From NCBI GenBank assembly GCA_024742735.1, contig JANSXV010000002.1, positions 372,001 through 436,000 of the forward strand: 64,000 bases of DNA. The letters are read 5' to 3'. The position numbers and the translations under genes were made by a program. This DNA comes from Alphaproteobacteria bacterium. GTDB taxonomy: Bacteria > Pseudomonadota > Alphaproteobacteria > Caulobacterales > Maricaulaceae. The notes beneath the pieces are model-generated. The model saw nothing but the letters and a program-made list of their open reading frames with translations. It did no database searches and had not been told where the DNA came from. Position 1 is the first letter of the stretch. Every line of letters starts with the position of its first letter. Shown piece by piece: positions 1-7,831 of the stretch.

Positions 1-1
1 G

Positions 2-73
2 GCGGGCAAGCTGACGGCGGATCCGCCGGAGGCGGAGGAGGGTGAGCCGGGGGCTAGCGAAGCTGATAGCTGA
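2..73 (+). CDS. rimM: C-terminal end of an upstream gene, probably RimM
   Basis: The window opens inside a reading frame that ends with TGA at 71-73. The visible tail has 23 residues, begins AGKLTADPPEAEEG and is acidic. In many alphaproteobacteria the ribosome maturation factor RimM ends with a similar 'D-x-A-G-x-[VL]-x-x-D-P-P' segment, and rimM sits directly ahead of trmD and rplS in the rpsP-rimM-trmD-rplS operon, both of which occur 3 kb downstream here. The assignment rests on that short match and on gene order. It cannot be settled from 23 residues. Confidence 0.5.
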   Translation, partial: AGKLTADPPEAEEGEPGASEADS

Positions 74-132
74 AAGGTTGTAGGGCTTCGCAATATGGGA
101 GAATATCCACCTTCCCCGATGGAGGGTCTGTC

Positions 133-750
133 ATGCTCCTGCTCGTACTTCTCACCACACTCCAGGCGGCGGCCGAACCGGCTGTAACGGCCGATTGCCG
201 CATCCTTGCGGCGGTCGATGGACGCCGGATCACGCAGGTCGCGTTCGACTGTCCCGACGATGTTGCGGACGCGGCGGCCCTCCAGGCCCACGCCGATGCA
301 GTTGCGGCGCAATTCGGCGTCCCACTGGATACCCAGACGCTGCGGGTCGGCGGCGTGTCAAGCACGGCCAGGTTCACCTTGGCCGAGGAGGGCTGGCGCC
401 TTCTTGAGCCGGCGCGCTTCCTGAGCAGCCCGCCAAGCTATGTGCCAAGCGCGGCTCAGCGGGGGATCGACGCTCGCTGTGATATGCGGGTCGAGCTGGG
501 GCCCGATGGCGCGCCGCGCGATGTCGTGACGGTTTGCCAGCCGTTCAGGCGTTCTGGACAGCCGGTCAGGCAAAGGGGGTTCGAGGCCGAAGCGCAGGCG
601 GCTGTCGCGCGGTCGCGCTGGTTCGCGCCGCTCGGCGCGGATGGGGCCTGCGTTACCTACAGCCTGGAATTCCAGATCGACCCTGGGGGTGACGCCGAGG
701 AACGGCCGCATCTTCAGCAGCCGGTGGATCGCGCGCCGACATGTTCCTGA
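133..750 (+). CDS. Exported protein with two TonB-C-like modules, function unknown
   Basis: A 205-residue protein with a short N-terminal signal peptide (about residues 1-14, leucine-rich, ending QAAA), so it is probably periplasmic. A strong GGAGGG ribosome site lies 7 bases before the ATG. The mature part seems to hold two modules of the same kind. Module 2 (about 110-190) has the pattern of the TonB C-terminal domain: Y-V-P near the start, a central 'G-P-D-G-x-P-x-x-V' hairpin, then A-x-x-A-V-A followed by W-F-A-P. Module 1 (about 20-65) repeats the central part. Each module carries a cysteine pair (C22/C40 and C116/C135), likely disulfides. No transmembrane anchor or proline-rich spacer of a true TonB is present. 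The gene at 1489-2127 is a diverged sister. The specific role is unknown. Confidence 0.75.
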   Translation: MLLLVLLTTLQAAAEPAVTADCRILAAVDGRRITQVAFDCPDDVADAAALQAHADAVAAQFGVPLDTQTLRVGGVSSTARFTLAEEGWRLLEPARFLSSPPSYVPSAAQRGIDARCDMRVELGPDGAPRDVVTVCQPFRRSGQPVRQRGFEAEAQAAVARSRWFAPLGADGACVTYSLEFQIDPGGDAEERPHLQQPVDRAPTCS

Positions 751-1460
751 CGCATATCGCCCGCTCATGCGCCTTCGCGCTTGCGGGCGTGGGGATCGCC
801 GCCTGCGCCAGCGTTCCGCCGGTCGCCGGTGAAGCCTGCGGTGCGGCGCAGACCGTTCTCGCGCCAGTCATCAACGCGGTGATCGAGGAGGGCGGGATCG
901 TGGAGATCGAGACGCGCACGGCGCTGGTCCCGCCGGTCTCCCGGAGTGATCGCTGGGCGTTGATCCAGGAATTCGGATTCTCGCCGGTCTGGCGCTCTGC
1001 AGGAACCGATGACGCCCTGCGCCGGGCCTACTGGCAGGCGTGGCGCGACACGGATCAAAGCTTGCGCATCAACGATCCGGACAGGGCCGACCGGCAGGCC
1101 TGGGAGGCCGCCTATGACGCGATCGGCGACGACTGCATCTTTCCCGATGACGGTCTGTGGCGGGCGTTCTTCGACCGCAATCGCGCCGACGCCGACTTCA
1201 CCTGCGCCGCCGACATCGCCGCAATGACCGGCGCCCGGCTCGTCGGGGCCGGCGCGCCGCGGGGCGCCGGCGCCATGCGCCTGACCCCGGCCGCGCCCGG
1301 GATGGAAGGCGGTCGCGCCCTCATGGCCGCGCGCACCGTATATCCGCCGCTGGAGCCCGGCGCCGCGCCGCGCGAAACCGGCACGATCTGGCTTCTGCGC
1401 GTAACAGAGGCCGGCGATTGGCGGGTGCTGAGCGCGCGACGGATGGAGGCGATGGAGTGA
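741..1460 (+). CDS. Putative lipoprotein of unknown function
   Basis: A 239-residue protein with a lipoprotein signal peptide. A basic, hydrophobic start is followed by LAGVGIAAC, with the lipid-modified cysteine at about residue 22, so it should be membrane-anchored on the periplasmic side. It has no lysine or aspartate at +2 that would argue for inner-membrane retention (the residue after Cys is Ala). The rest is rich in Trp, Asp and Arg with several cysteines and matches no family I recognise. The start overlaps the end of the preceding exported-protein gene by 10 bases, which points to translational coupling and one transcript. It sits between two sister proteins with TonB-C-like modules and may work with them, but nothing in its own sequence says how. 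Confidence 0.65.
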   Translation: MFLTHIARSCAFALAGVGIAACASVPPVAGEACGAAQTVLAPVINAVIEEGGIVEIETRTALVPPVSRSDRWALIQEFGFSPVWRSAGTDDALRRAYWQAWRDTDQSLRINDPDRADRQAWEAAYDAIGDDCIFPDDGLWRAFFDRNRADADFTCAADIAAMTGARLVGAGAPRGAGAMRLTPAAPGMEGGRALMAARTVYPPLEPGAAPRETGTIWLLRVTEAGDWRVLSARRMEAME

Positions 1461-1488
1461 TGGCGATGACGCCTTGGAGGCATCGGCA

Positions 1489-2127
1489 ATGAGAAGCCTG
1501 TTCGGCGCGGGAGTGATCGCGCTCTCCCTGGCCCCTTTCGCGGCGGCGGCTTCCCCTGAACAGGCGGTCTGCCAGATCAGCTTTGAAGCCGGAGGTGAAG
1601 ACGGAGCGCCCGAGCGCGTTCAGGCGTCGTGTCCAGGCGCTGAACCGGCTCTTCAAGCGGCGGCGGATGCGAGCCTTCAGCGGCTTGATCTCGCCTTCGA
1701 CCCGCGCGCGGATGTGGCTGGATATGAGGTCGCGGAGTCCCTTGTGCTCACAGCCTCCGGTCAACAGGCCTGGTCAGTCGCGCCGGGGCAAATTCTCGTG
1801 AAAGCAATGCCGCTGTTTCCAGCTAGGGCCGCCCAACGCGGTGCGACCCATATGGTCTGCGCCGTAGCTCTCGTGCCCGACGAGCGTGGCCGCCCGTCGG
1901 CCTCGCCAGTGGAATGCCTGGCCGATGTCAGGCGTGCTCAAGGCGCGATGGAGCGCGCGATGACCGAAGCGGTGTCGAACTGGCGACTGGCGCCGACCGA
2001 TTTCGAGTACTGCATGGATGAGCAGGTCTATGTCCAGGCTGCGATCATCGTGCGCGGCGGGCGACCGCATCGCCCCAATCCAATGCCTGATCCGGAGCGG
2101 CTACCGGCCCTGTGCGAGGCGGGGTGA
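1489..2127 (+). CDS. Exported protein with two TonB-C-like modules (sister of 133-750)
   Basis: A 212-residue exported protein. I chose the ATG at 1489 because TTGGAGG (1474-1480) is a good ribosome site 8 bases ahead and the frame then opens with a clean signal peptide ending AAAAS. An in-frame TTG at 1474 is part of that site. Like its neighbour two genes upstream it contains two TonB-C-like modules, each with a cysteine pair (C28/C48 and C124/C143). Module 2 has 'D-E-R-G-R-P' in the hairpin and ends N-W-R-L-A-P. Cysteine spacing in module 2 is 19 residues in both proteins, and both share the stretch AAQRG just before it. The pair probably arose by duplication. No TonB anchor is present, and the role is unknown. 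Confidence 0.72.
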   Translation: MRSLFGAGVIALSLAPFAAAASPEQAVCQISFEAGGEDGAPERVQASCPGAEPALQAAADASLQRLDLAFDPRADVAGYEVAESLVLTASGQQAWSVAPGQILVKAMPLFPARAAQRGATHMVCAVALVPDERGRPSASPVECLADVRRAQGAMERAMTEAVSNWRLAPTDFEYCMDEQVYVQAAIIVRGGRPHRPNPMPDPERLPALCEAG

Positions 2128-2207
2128 GAAGCCGGTGAGGGCCAGATGAAGCAGCCTGGTGCTGGCGATCTAGCGGCCACCAGGAATCTGAGTGTGAGGA
2201 TGAAGTC

Positions 2208-2897
2208 ATGCTTGCAGTTGTTCTTGCGGCCGCTCTGGGTGGGGCGACTGGAGACGCTGAGTGCGCCGTGTTGACGGCGGTCGCAGAGGAATTCTTCGGT
2301 GTTCGGCGCTCTGAAACTCGGATCGTAGATGAAGCGGGCGAGCAGATCGGCGCCTACCGGAACCGATATTTGGTCGGCGAGACACCTCACGCTTTCTCAC
2401 TGATCGGTCGTGTTCAGGAGCCGTTGGAATCTGACACGGGCGAAGCGTTGATCGAACTCACGGATGAGCTGAACCGTCTCCGGCGGATGTCGCCAGTCCT
2501 GCGCCGCCACGCTGCGCGACAAGCGCTGAACCTGGATCTTCATCATGTAGAAGCCGAACTCGGGGCGCTCCCGCAGGCTATGCTGGCCGACTTCGTGGAG
2601 CGCAACGGGCTGGACGCCGCATGGTCCTGTCCGCTTGCGCAAGACATCGCTTACGCTGCGACGATACCGGCTCGAGACGTAGAGCTGAGTCTACACCACA
2701 TCAGCATTTCCCGGCCGGGCTTTGACGCCGATGGGCGTCGTGCGATCGTATTCATCAGCACGGCTAGGCAGGCAGGCGCCCCGGAGGTGCTGGGCCGCAC
2801 GAATTTCAGCGCGGGCTGGATGATGCTTTCGCGGGAGTCGGACCAGCAATGGCGGATCGTTGATCGCGCCACGGTGCGCACCGCCTTGGGTCGATGA
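2208..2897 (+). CDS. Exported hypothetical protein
   Basis: A 229-residue protein starting with a short hydrophobic segment (MLAVVLAAALGGATG) that fits a signal peptide, then a cysteine and mostly helical-looking sequence. The C-terminal third (about 165-225) has a pattern seen in many uncharacterised exported proteins: 'ISRPGFDADGRRAIVFIS', a glycine stretch, and a final W-R-I-V. This reads as beta strands of a sheet domain. It is the last of four small exported genes lying between the rimM tail and trmD. It is 48 bases upstream of trmD on the same strand, so it may share a transcript with the tRNA-methyltransferase gene. The function is unknown. Confidence 0.65.
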   Translation: MLAVVLAAALGGATGDAECAVLTAVAEEFFGVRRSETRIVDEAGEQIGAYRNRYLVGETPHAFSLIGRVQEPLESDTGEALIELTDELNRLRRMSPVLRRHAARQALNLDLHHVEAELGALPQAMLADFVERNGLDAAWSCPLAQDIAYAATIPARDVELSLHHISISRPGFDADGRRAIVFISTARQAGAPEVLGRTNFSAGWMMLSRESDQQWRIVDRATVRTALGR

Positions 2898-2945
2898 TCG
2901 CGCTGCCCTTGCCCTGACCGGTTCACGCGCCTAAACCCGCGCGCC

Positions 2946-3665
2946 ATGACCGACGCCGCTCCGCCCTTCACCGCTACGGCTTTGACCCTGTTCCCGGATG
3001 CGTTTCCGGGGCCGTTGGGGGTTTCACTGCTGGAGACGGCCAGAAAGAACGGGCTCTGGGCGCTGGAGACGGTGGACATACGGTCTTTTTCCCGTCATAA
3101 GCACGCCTCCGTTGACGACACGCCGGCTGGCGGCGGCCCTGGAATGGTGCTGCGCCCCGATGTCGTTGCGGACGCGATCGACAGTGTGGACAGGCGTTCA
3201 CGCCCGTTGATCAACCTGACGCCGCGGGGCCGGCCGCTCACTCAAGCGCGTGTGCGAGAGTGGGCGACGGGTCCCGGCGTCATTGTGTTTTGCGGCCGTT
3301 TCGAAGGGCTCGACCAGCGGGTCGTCGAAGCGCGCGGCATGGAAGAGGTGAGTGTCGGCGACGCCGTCCTCGCCGGAGGCGAAGCCCCCGCCATGGTCCT
3401 CATCGAGGCCTGCGTGCGGCTGATCCCCGGCGTTCTGGGCAAGCTGGAGTCGACGCTGGACGAGAGTTTCGAAGGGGATCTTCTGGAATACCCTCAATAC
3501 ACCCGCCCGCGGGTGTGGGAGGGCCGGGACATCCCTGAAGTGTTGCTGTCGGGCGATCATGGCCGGATCGACCGATGGCGAAGAGAACAGGCCGAAGACA
3601 TAACGCGTCAGCGCCGACCGGATCTCTGGGCGAGATATCAGCGGCGCCAAGGAGAAGAGCCATGA
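2946..3665 (+). CDS. trmD: tRNA (guanine(37)-N1)-methyltransferase TrmD
   Basis: TrmD transfers a methyl group from S-adenosylmethionine to G37 of tRNAs, next to the anticodon, and prevents frameshifting. The 239-residue length is normal for the family. Hallmarks are visible: [13 protein letters not shown] at the start, the '[11 protein letters not shown]' loop, '[14 protein letters not shown]' of the trefoil-knot SAM site, '[19 protein letters not shown]' and 'YPQYTRP'. The gene overlaps rplS through ATGA at 3662-3665, the usual coupled trmD-rplS arrangement. The unusual point is upstream, where four exported-protein genes separate it from the probable rimM end. Confidence 0.97.
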   Translation: MTDAAPPFTATALTLFPDAFPGPLGVSLLETARKNGLWALETVDIRSFSRHKHASVDDTPAGGGPGMVLRPDVVADAIDSVDRRSRPLINLTPRGRPLTQARVREWATGPGVIVFCGRFEGLDQRVVEARGMEEVSVGDAVLAGGEAPAMVLIEACVRLIPGVLGKLESTLDESFEGDLLEYPQYTRPRVWEGRDIPEVLLSGDHGRIDRWRREQAEDITRQRRPDLWARYQRRQGEEP

Positions 3666-4081
3666 ACCTGATTCAACAGCTCGAGCAGGAAGAAGCCGCC
3701 CGCGTGCTCGGCGACAAGTCGATCCCCGCGTTTTCGCCGGGCGACACGCTGTCGGTGAACGTGTGGATCCGCGAAGGCGAGCGCCAGCGCGTGCAGCGCT
3801 TCGAAGGCGTCTGCATCGCCCGCTCCGGCGGCGGCCTGAACGAGAATTTCACCGTGCGCAAGATCAGCTTCGGCGAGGGCGTGGAGCGGGTCTGGCCGAT
3901 CCACTCGCCGCTGATCGAGTCCATCACCGTGGTCCGCAAGGGCAAGGTGCGCCGCGCCAAGCTGTACTATCTGCGCGATCGCCGGGGCAAGTCCGCGCGC
4001 ATCGCCGAGCGCACCACGGGCCGGGGCATCGAAGCGCGTCCGCCCAAGGGCCGCAAGCCTCAGGCCGAAGCGTCCGAGTAA
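3662..4081 (+). CDS. rplS: 50S ribosomal protein L19
   Basis: L19 lies at the interface of the 30S and 50S subunits. The ATG at 3662 overlaps the trmD stop codon and gives a 139-residue protein beginning [17 protein letters not shown]. The L19 signatures are clear: '[16 protein letters not shown]', '[16 protein letters not shown]', '[20 protein letters not shown]', and the basic '[21 protein letters not shown]'. The C-terminus carries a short Lys/Pro-rich extension (about residues 118-139) common in alphaproteobacterial L19. A strong intrinsic terminator follows 30 bases after the stop. Confidence 0.98.
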   Translation: MNLIQQLEQEEAARVLGDKSIPAFSPGDTLSVNVWIREGERQRVQRFEGVCIARSGGGLNENFTVRKISFGEGVERVWPIHSPLIESITVVRKGKVRRAKLYYLRDRRGKSARIAERTTGRGIEARPPKGRKPQAEASE

Positions 4082-4110
4082 GGTCCGGCTTCAAGCCATC
4101 CATCCTGAAG

Positions 4111-4143
4111 ACGCCCGCTGGAACACTCCGGCGGGCGTTTTTC
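4111..4143 (+). terminator. Intrinsic terminator of trmD-rplS
   Basis: A perfect 8-bp stem, acgcccgc (4111-4118) against gcgggcgt (4131-4138), encloses a 12-base loop and is followed by a run of T. It ends transcription of rplS and sits 4 bases from the end of the convergent Nudix gene. There is no T-run on the opposite strand, so it looks one-directional. Confidence 0.88.
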
Positions 4144-4146
4144 TGT

Positions 4147-4695
4147 TCAAAGATCCTCTCTCGGCGCGAAATCCTCGCCCTGGGTGCGCAGGGCCGGCGG
4201 CTCGCCCGTGCGGCCCCTGCGCGCGCGCCAGTCCTCCAGCGCCCAGCGCACGGAGGGGAAGGCGAGGTCATCGAACGGGATCTCGTCCCAGTGATACAGC
4301 GCGACCTCCAGGCTTTCCGGACCCGCAGCGATGGATGGATCGGCCAGGCGCGCGCGGTAGAACATCTGCACCTGGGAAATGCGGGGGATGGAATAGACCG
4401 CCAGCAGATCAATCAGTTCCAGCTGGGCGCAGGCTTCCTCGCGCGCTTCCCGCTTGGCTGCATCGGCGACACTTTCGCCCTCTTCCATGAAGCCGGCCGG
4501 CAAGGTCCAGAATCCCTTGCGTGGCTCGATGGCGCGCTTGCACATGAGGATGCGTCCGTCTGCGGACTCCGTCACTGAGCCGGCGACGATCTTCGGATTG
4601 ACGTAGTCAACGAAGCCGCACGTGTTGCACACGCGGCGCGCCCGGTCGTCGCCGGACGGCGTCTTCAGTTCGAAGTCTGGCTCAATACGCGCCAT
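4147..4695 (-). CDS. Nudix hydrolase with N-terminal Cys-x-x-Cys motif
   Basis: A 182-residue enzyme that should cleave a nucleoside diphosphate linked to another group. The Nudix box runs from about residue 68 to 90: G-x5-E at G68/E74, then REAREE. The normally conserved glycine after the EE pair is replaced by Cys (REAREEAC), a mild deviation. Ahead of it, VCNTCGFVDYVNPKIV (about 22-37) resembles half of the zinc-ribbon/linker of NudC-type NADH pyrophosphatases, but only one CxxC is present. I took the ATG at 4695, just after a GGCGAG site. The open frame continues upstream without clear coding character. It is divergent from the MarR-type gene. The substrate cannot be deduced. Confidence 0.85.
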   Translation of the reverse strand: MARIEPDFELKTPSGDDRARRVCNTCGFVDYVNPKIVAGSVTESADGRILMCKRAIEPRKGFWTLPAGFMEEGESVADAAKREAREEACAQLELIDLLAVYSIPRISQVQMFYRARLADPSIAAGPESLEVALYHWDEIPFDDLAFPSVRWALEDWRARRGRTGEPPALRTQGEDFAPREDL

Positions 4696-4818
4696 CGTCT
4701 CGCCTCGTTGCTCCCGCGCGCTTGCGCCTGTATTCCGTATCAGGACGGATGTGTAATTGAAACGTCGCGAATTGCAGGTATGGTCCGTTTCGCACCGTCG
4801 ACTGAGGAAGCGTGAATT

Positions 4819-5367
4819 ATGGCAGCCGATGCGGAATTCGACCTGGCGGTCTCGCCGGGCCACCTGCTCCACCGGGCCCAGCAGTTTGCGGCCGACCGGT
4901 TCTCCGAAGCGACCGGGGGCGTGGAGATCACCCAGCGCCAGTTCGCGGTCCTTTGCGCAGTCCATGCCAATGAAGGCCTGACCCAGACCCAGCTGGTGCA
5001 GGCGACCGGCATTGATCGCTCCACCCTTGCTGAGCTGGTCTCGCGCATGGCCTCCAAGGGGCTGCTTCTGCGGGAGAAGGCCGCCGGCGATGCACGCGCC
5101 AACGCCGTGCGCTTCACCGATGACGGCCGCAGTCTCTATGGGACCGTGATCGCCGGGGCGAAGGCCGCCGACGAGGCGATCCTGTCCGCGTTGCCGAAAA
5201 ACAAGCGCGCCAGCTTCGCCGAGGCCCTCGCCCGCATCGCCCGCGCGTCCGAACTGGGCGCCGAAGCCGCCAAGCTCGAGGCCAAGAAGGCCAAGGCCGC
5301 CCTGAAGGCGATGGCCAAGGACGCCAAGGCCGCCGACAAGAAGAAGAAAAAGAAGAAGAAAAAGTAG
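4819..5367 (+). CDS. MarR-family transcriptional regulator with polylysine tail
   Basis: A 182-residue winged-helix regulator. The core (about residues 10-130) has the MarR layout: an N-terminal helix, 'ITQRQFAVLCAVHANEGLTQTQLVQATGIDRSTLAELVSRM' spread over the recognition region, then the wing 'SKGLLLREKAAGDARANAVRFTDDGR'. GAGGAAG lies 8 bases before the ATG. The last 45 residues are unusual: an Ala/Lys-rich helix (KLEAKKAKAALKAMAKDAK) ends in nine consecutive lysines, much like the tail of histone H1-type proteins. The tail is likely to bind DNA non-specifically. No ligand or target can be named. The Nudix gene is divergent and shares its 123-bp promoter region, so it is a candidate target. 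Confidence 0.88.
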   Translation: MAADAEFDLAVSPGHLLHRAQQFAADRFSEATGGVEITQRQFAVLCAVHANEGLTQTQLVQATGIDRSTLAELVSRMASKGLLLREKAAGDARANAVRFTDDGRSLYGTVIAGAKAADEAILSALPKNKRASFAEALARIARASELGAEAAKLEAKKAKAALKAMAKDAKAADKKKKKKKKK

Positions 5368-5486
5368 GCCAGACGCGGCCCTTCCCAGCCCCCTGCGCTC
5401 GACCCTGCCCAGCGCATTGTCGGCTCCAGCTCAACCCGATCGCCTCCCTTCGATCCTGCCGACCGGGAATTGAAGTCTTTGGGCAG

Positions 5487-5506
5487 GTGAGTGAGCGCTC
5501 ACTCAC
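5487..5506. promoter_or_regulatory. Perfect 20-bp palindrome resembling a TetR-family operator
   Basis: The sequence gtgagtgagcgctcactcac is a perfect inverted repeat. TGAGTGA...TCACTCA half-sites are typical of TetR/AcrR-family operators. It lies in the 229-bp gap between the convergent MarR-type gene and ccmG, where no promoter is expected, and no TetR gene is in the window. The rest of this gap shows no gene I can support. Confidence 0.5.
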
Positions 5507-5596
5507 TTGGGCTCTGCGGCGGGGCTGTCCTGATGATTGCAAGGGTGCTCAGGAATGCGTGATTGCCCGGCGGCGGCGCCAGGGGCTCGCTTCAGA

Positions 5597-6181
5597 TCAG
5601 CGCGGGCTCGTCGAGCGCGGCAGGGCGTCCACGTTCACCGGCGCACCGCCCGCCTGAGCCCAGGCCGGCCCCAGGGTCTGGACCCAGACGACATCGGTGA
5701 TCGCGCCGCGCCAGCGGGCCCGGATCACGCCGTCTGAATCCACGACGAAGGTTTCCGGCGCGCCGGTGACGCCCAGCTCCAGCGCTGCGCGGCCCTCGCG
5801 GTCTTCCGCCAGGCTGGCGAACGGATCGCCCAGCTGGGCCAGGAAGGCGCGCGCGTCGGCGGGTTCGTCCTTGTAGACGATGCCGTGGATCGGGACCCCC
5901 TGATCGGCCAGCGCCTCCAGCATGGGATGTTCGATCCGGCACGGCGCGCACCAGCTCGCCCAGAGGTTCAGAAGGTAGGGGCCTTCGGCTTCGGCAGGCA
6001 CGTAATCGCCCCGCCCTCCAGGAAAGTCTGTCAGCGGCAGGGCCGGCAGCGGGTCGCCCACGAGCGGATCATTGCGCGCGGCCCGTTCCGGCGCGAGCTG
6101 CTGCAGCGCCATGCTGCCGCCGAGCAGCGCGATTAGCAGGGCGATGACCGCCAGCGGCGCCCAGACCAGAATCCTGTTCAC
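5597..6181 (-). CDS. ccmG: Thiol:disulfide interchange protein CcmG/DsbE
   Basis: CcmG is a membrane-anchored periplasmic thioredoxin that delivers electrons to reduce apocytochrome c cysteines or CcmH before haem attachment. The 194-residue protein has one N-terminal membrane helix (about 5-27), then a thioredoxin fold with the active site WASWCAPC (C78, C81) and the family's 'GVTGAPETFVVD' with its cis-proline. Translation starts at GTG 6181, overlapping the ccmD stop (GTGA). It is the last gene of ccmABCDG. A tail of about 20 residues after the fold is variable in this family. Confidence 0.95.
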   Translation of the reverse strand: MNRILVWAPLAVIALLIALLGGSMALQQLAPERAARNDPLVGDPLPALPLTDFPGGRGDYVPAEAEGPYLLNLWASWCAPCRIEHPMLEALADQGVPIHGIVYKDEPADARAFLAQLGDPFASLAEDREGRAALELGVTGAPETFVVDSDGVIRARWRGAITDVVWVQTLGPAWAQAGGAPVNVDALPRSTSPR

Positions 6182-6339
6182 AGTCCCGCCTCCTCGGCCT
6201 CCAGCCGCTTCAGGCGGCTTTCAGCGTCCTTGCGGCGCTTGATCGCAAGAATGACAAGGCCTGCGATCCCGGCGAAGGTCAGCGCATAAGCTGGCCAGAC
6301 GAAGGCGGCGTAGCCGTCCATGGCGAAGAAGGCGCTCAT
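6178..6339 (-). CDS. ccmD: Haem exporter protein CcmD
   Basis: A 53-residue single-pass membrane protein between ccmC and ccmG. It begins MSAFFAMDGYAAFVWPAYAL, has one hydrophobic helix (about 12-33) and ends in a charged cytoplasmic segment rich in Arg, Lys and Glu. This matches CcmD, which helps release holo-CcmE from the CcmABC complex. Its ATG overlaps the ccmC stop (ATGA) and its TGA overlaps the ccmG start. Confidence 0.93.
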   Translation of the reverse strand: MSAFFAMDGYAAFVWPAYALTFAGIAGLVILAIKRRKDAESRLKRLEAEEAGL

Positions 6340-7091
6340 TCGGCGAATCCCTCCGAGGCCTCAGCTTCCAGGCGCTGCTCGCGCTTGCGTTCCAGCACGG
6401 CGGCCCGGCGCTCCAGGATCAGGGTGCGCATGGTGGAGAACACGAGCGCCGTCAGAAGCGCGGTGAAGGCCAGCGCCATGACCGACAGCGGCCAGAGCTT
6501 GGAGGCGTGGATGGTCGGCCCGTCGAAGCGGATGACGCTGGCCGGCTGATGGAGCGTATTCCACCAGTCCACGGAGAATTTGATGATCGGCAGGTTGATA
6601 AGGCCGGCCATCGCCAGGATCGATCCGGCGCGGGCGGCCAGCTTTTCATCCTCGATGGCCGCGCGCAGCGCCATGTAGCCCAGATAGAGGAGCAGCAGGA
6701 CCAGCATGGAGGTCAGGCGCGCATCCCACACCCACCAGGCGCCCCACATGGGCCGGCCCCACAGGGCCCCGGTCACCAGGCATAGCGCGGCGAACACCGC
6801 GCCCGCCGGCGCCAGGGCGCGGGCCGCGAGGTCTGCCAGATTATGGCGCCAGATGAAGTAGATGAAGCTGGAGACGCCCAGCCCCGCATAGGCCGCCATG
6901 GCAAGCCACGCGCTGGGCACGTGGACATACATGATCCGCACCGTTTCCGACTGCTGATAATCCGGCGGAGAGATCACCAGAGCCCAGGGCAGGCCGATGG
7001 CGAACAGTACGGCCGCGCCGCCCCACGCCCACGGCGTAACCACGCGGGCGAGGCGCTCGAAACGTTCCGGGTTCGCGAAATAGCTGAACAT
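6336..7091 (-). CDS. ccmC: Haem transporter CcmC
   Basis: CcmC is the six-helix membrane protein that presents haem to the chaperone CcmE in cytochrome c maturation system I. The tryptophan-rich WWD motif is visible (WGRPMWGAWWVWDARLTS), flanked by the periplasmic histidines in 'YVHVPSAWLA' and 'WWNTLHQPASV'. I start it at the ATG at 7091 (MFSYFANPERF), the usual CcmC N-terminus. An in-frame TTG 36 bases upstream adds a non-conserved stretch. The ribosome site is weak (GGAG about 14 bases ahead). It follows ccmB after 71 bases and overlaps ccmD by ATGA. Confidence 0.96.
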   Translation of the reverse strand: MFSYFANPERFERLARVVTPWAWGGAAVLFAIGLPWALVISPPDYQQSETVRIMYVHVPSAWLAMAAYAGLGVSSFIYFIWRHNLADLAARALAPAGAVFAALCLVTGALWGRPMWGAWWVWDARLTSMLVLLLLYLGYMALRAAIEDEKLAARAGSILAMAGLINLPIIKFSVDWWNTLHQPASVIRFDGPTIHASKLWPLSVMALAFTALLTALVFSTMRTLILERRAAVLERKREQRLEAEASEGFAE

Positions 7092-7162
7092 GGGCGGTGA
7101 AGTAGCTCCACGATGGCCTCGGCGCAAGGATATGCGGCCCTGCGCCGCGCAAGCCGGGCGTG

Positions 7163-7831
7163 CTATTCCAGACGGGCTCTCAAGGCCGCCGCCGCGCCCA
7201 GCGGCGCCAGCGCCAGGGCCGCCAGCGATCCGGCGGCGGCCATCATGAGGTTGGCGCCCTCAAGTCCGGTTCCTTCCGCCGCCGCCCGGCCTGCGCCTGC
7301 GGCGAAGACGAGGAGCGGAACCTGCAAGGGCGCGGCGATCAGGGCGATCAGTAATCCAGCCCGCTTCAACCCGGCGGCCAGCGCGCCAGCAAAGGCGGCG
7401 ATCAGGGCGAGGCCCGGCGCGGCCAGCAACAGGGCGAGCGACAGGATCAGGGCAGGTCCGGCCTCCAGCCCGTAAGCGAGCGCGGCGATGAAGGCGATGG
7501 GCGCGATGGGCCAGAACACCGCCAGGGTGAAGGCCAGCGTCTTCATGAGGACCGCCGTGGCGAGCCCGGCGCCGGAGAGGGCGTAAAGCTCCAGCGTGCC
7601 GTCGGCGGCGTCTTCGCCGAACAGGCGCTCGGCCGGTTGCAGCGTCGCCAGCAGGGCGGCGAAGGCGATGACGCCCGGGCCGGCCGCGGCCAGAGTGTCG
7701 CCGTCCGGCCCGATGGCCAGCGGCGCCAGGGCGAGGGCGGCCAGGTTGAACGCCGCCGGCCCGGCCGGTCCGCCGCCGCCGGCCCAGGCGAGCTTGAGCT
7801 CGCGGGAGAACAGGGCCAGCGCCGCACTCAT
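7163..7831 (-). CDS. ccmB: Haem exporter permease CcmB
   Basis: CcmB is the membrane subunit of the CcmAB ABC transporter, whose ATP hydrolysis drives release of haem-loaded CcmE. The 222-residue protein is almost wholly hydrophobic with about six helices and shows the family motif 'ERLFGEDAADGTLELYAL' after the second helix, followed by LATAVLMKTLAF. It overlaps ccmA by 4 bases (ATGA at 7828-7831). Composition is extremely Ala/Leu-rich even for this region. Confidence 0.94.
   Translation of the reverse strand: MSAALALFSRELKLAWAGGGGPAGPAAFNLAALALAPLAIGPDGDTLAAAGPGVIAFAALLATLQPAERLFGEDAADGTLELYALSGAGLATAVLMKTLAFTLAVFWPIAPIAFIAALAYGLEAGPALILSLALLLAAPGLALIAAFAGALAAGLKRAGLLIALIAAPLQVPLLVFAAGAGRAAAEGTGLEGANLMMAAAGSLAALALAPLGAAAALRARLE

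Noticed and set aside
5537-5737. Possible small plus-strand gene after the palindrome
   Set aside because: Overlaps the end of ccmG, has no ribosome site and an Arg/Ala-rich composition typical of out-of-frame GC-rich DNA.
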